A stretch of 64,000 nucleotides of DNA, from NCBI GenBank assembly GCA_025403435.1, contig CM046342.1, forward strand, positions 16,122,519 to 16,186,518. Direction: 5' to 3'. Each line of letters begins with the position of its first letter. Position 1 is the first letter of the stretch. This document shows positions 63,153 through 64,000 of this stretch, piece by piece. A program made the translations under genes and the position numbers. Origin of the DNA: Artocarpus heterophyllus. Lineage: Eukaryota; Streptophyta; Magnoliopsida; Rosales; Moraceae. Below the pieces are notes generated by a model. That model saw only the letters and a list, made by a program, of their open reading frames with translations, searched no databases and had not been told where the DNA came from.

Positions 63153-63368
63153 GTTCACTTGGTCGATGCTTGGCCGGGTAGACTATGCTTAGTGGGTGAG
63201 GTTGGCTTAAGATGGAAGTCTAAACAATGTCCCGAGGTAGTGTAAGATGAAAGGTCATGCGATGATGCTCGGAGGGACACGTGTCACCACGCAATCGGGT
63301 ATTTCTCTATCAAGCGTAATCATCGCATCTCTTCGGTTTCCACACCCAAGTTTCGCACCTGGAATGGC

Positions 63369-63376
63369 TATAAATA
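63369..63376 (+). promoter_or_regulatory. TATA box on the antisense strand of the element
   Basis: TATAAATA in a CTATAAATAAGG context, about 160 bp upstream of the plus-strand ATG at 63528, hence opposite to the element's own transcription. Confidence 0.5.
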
Positions 63377-63527
63377 AGGCTTTTATCGCTGTCATTTTCA
63401 TGTGCAATCAAGGCCACACTTCGCTTCCTTTGAGTTTTAGCTGCTGAGTCATAGTTGACAACCCAAGAACTCTTCATTCCCAAGCTTCCACGACCTAATC
63501 AGGTAATTTTTCAAGGAGCGCGAGAAA

Positions 63528-64000
63528 ATGAGTGACCTTTTACGAGTGGCCGAAATATTAAGGGTCGATGCCGAGCTGGAGGTAGCCAAGGATAGAGCAA
63601 GCACCTCTGGCCGAGACTCTAGGGCCCCTGTCCAGGTTCTGGGTACGGTGATCGTAGACATTTTCGATGAGGAGGAAGCAGCTAAGGAGGCAGAATTGGA
63701 GATGAGTGCCGCCGAAGATGAGGGTGAGAGGGTTGTCATCACTCAAGTTTGGGGAGTGACCGCTTATTGTGTAACTCAGCCCTGGCAAACATCTGTAGTG
63801 GCCTACTCTAGCGCAATGACAGCATCTCGGCTGGAGGACCTGCGCTAAGAATTTGATATTCCAAATGACATCGTCCTCATCGTGCCCGAGGAGAATGATT
63901 CCCCCTGACTCTGCCCAAGGGGTGTATAACTTTATAAGCGGAGATTTTTAGGGCCGGGTTGCACTTGCCATTCCATCTATTCCTCTGCCGGGCACTCAAT
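63528..64000 (+). pseudogene. Antisense ORF of the Ty3-like element (Transposase_28-like), broken
   Basis: From ATG 63528 (MSDLLRVAEILRVDAEL) the frame runs 106 codons, is acidic in its second half, and stops at TAA 63846-63848. Beyond the stop the reading continues recognisably: EFDIPNDIVLIVP, then after a further stop and frameshift GVYNFISGDF and GRVALAIPSIPLPGT. That order resembles the plant family called putative gypsy-type transposon (Transposase_28, PF04195), recalled without a search. It lies between the 3' LTR and the rest of the element, on the opposite strand, as do the antisense ORFs known in Tat/Grande-type elements. It is cut by the window end. Family assignment is moderate. 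Confidence 0.5.

Overview
The window is nuclear DNA of a flowering plant. It is AT-rich and dominated by nested LTR retrotransposons and small DNA transposons. It holds one intact, intron-containing host gene, S-adenosyl-L-homocysteine hydrolase (SAHH), at 54439-56376. The PBSs of the two LTR-element types where one is visible match plant initiator tRNA-Met, the Copia and Ty3 proteins are plant types, and the SAHH protein has the 485-residue plant length. I cannot name the species.

Layout. 1-1356 is the end of a Ty3-type LTR cut by the window edge. 1.4-8.6 kb holds small inverted-repeat elements, a hAT-like element (1423-2246) with an exact 8-bp target duplication, and a broken LINE-type RNase H fragment. 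8580-18281 is a complete Ty1/copia element on the minus strand (two 2.03-kb LTRs, 5-bp duplication ATGCT, decayed gag-pol). 21181-21804 is a probable solo LTR. 25190-52200 is a nested complex. A decayed minus-strand Ty3 element is interrupted in its RNase H region by a 4.1-kb solo LTR (duplication CCTCC). Its 5' LTR is interrupted by a 17.3-kb tandem Copia array, LTR-INT-LTR-INT-LTR (32645-49909), with one duplication, AGTTT, around the whole array. After SAHH come a probable TIR element, another hAT-like element (60018-61422), and at the right edge the 3' LTR of a second minus-strand Ty3-like element with an antisense reading frame beside that LTR.

How the parts relate. The three Copia bodies belong to one family. 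All carry the same non-coding features: a cluster of GTTCGGC-type palindromes upstream of the TATA box in the LTR, a second cluster in the leader, and just upstream of gag four stem-loops that each present CCCCTAGG at the apex. The two tandem bodies share two nonsense codons that the minus-strand copy lacks, so they are duplicates of one decayed element. The second body also carries a sharply bounded patch of about 185 bp with some 21 substitutions, which hits the reverse transcriptase active site. All mobile coding regions seen are broken. The main candidates for undescribed biology are the CCCCTAGG stem-loop array and the GTTCGGC palindrome clusters, which also occur in the unrelated LTR at the left edge. 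All comparisons were made by eye.
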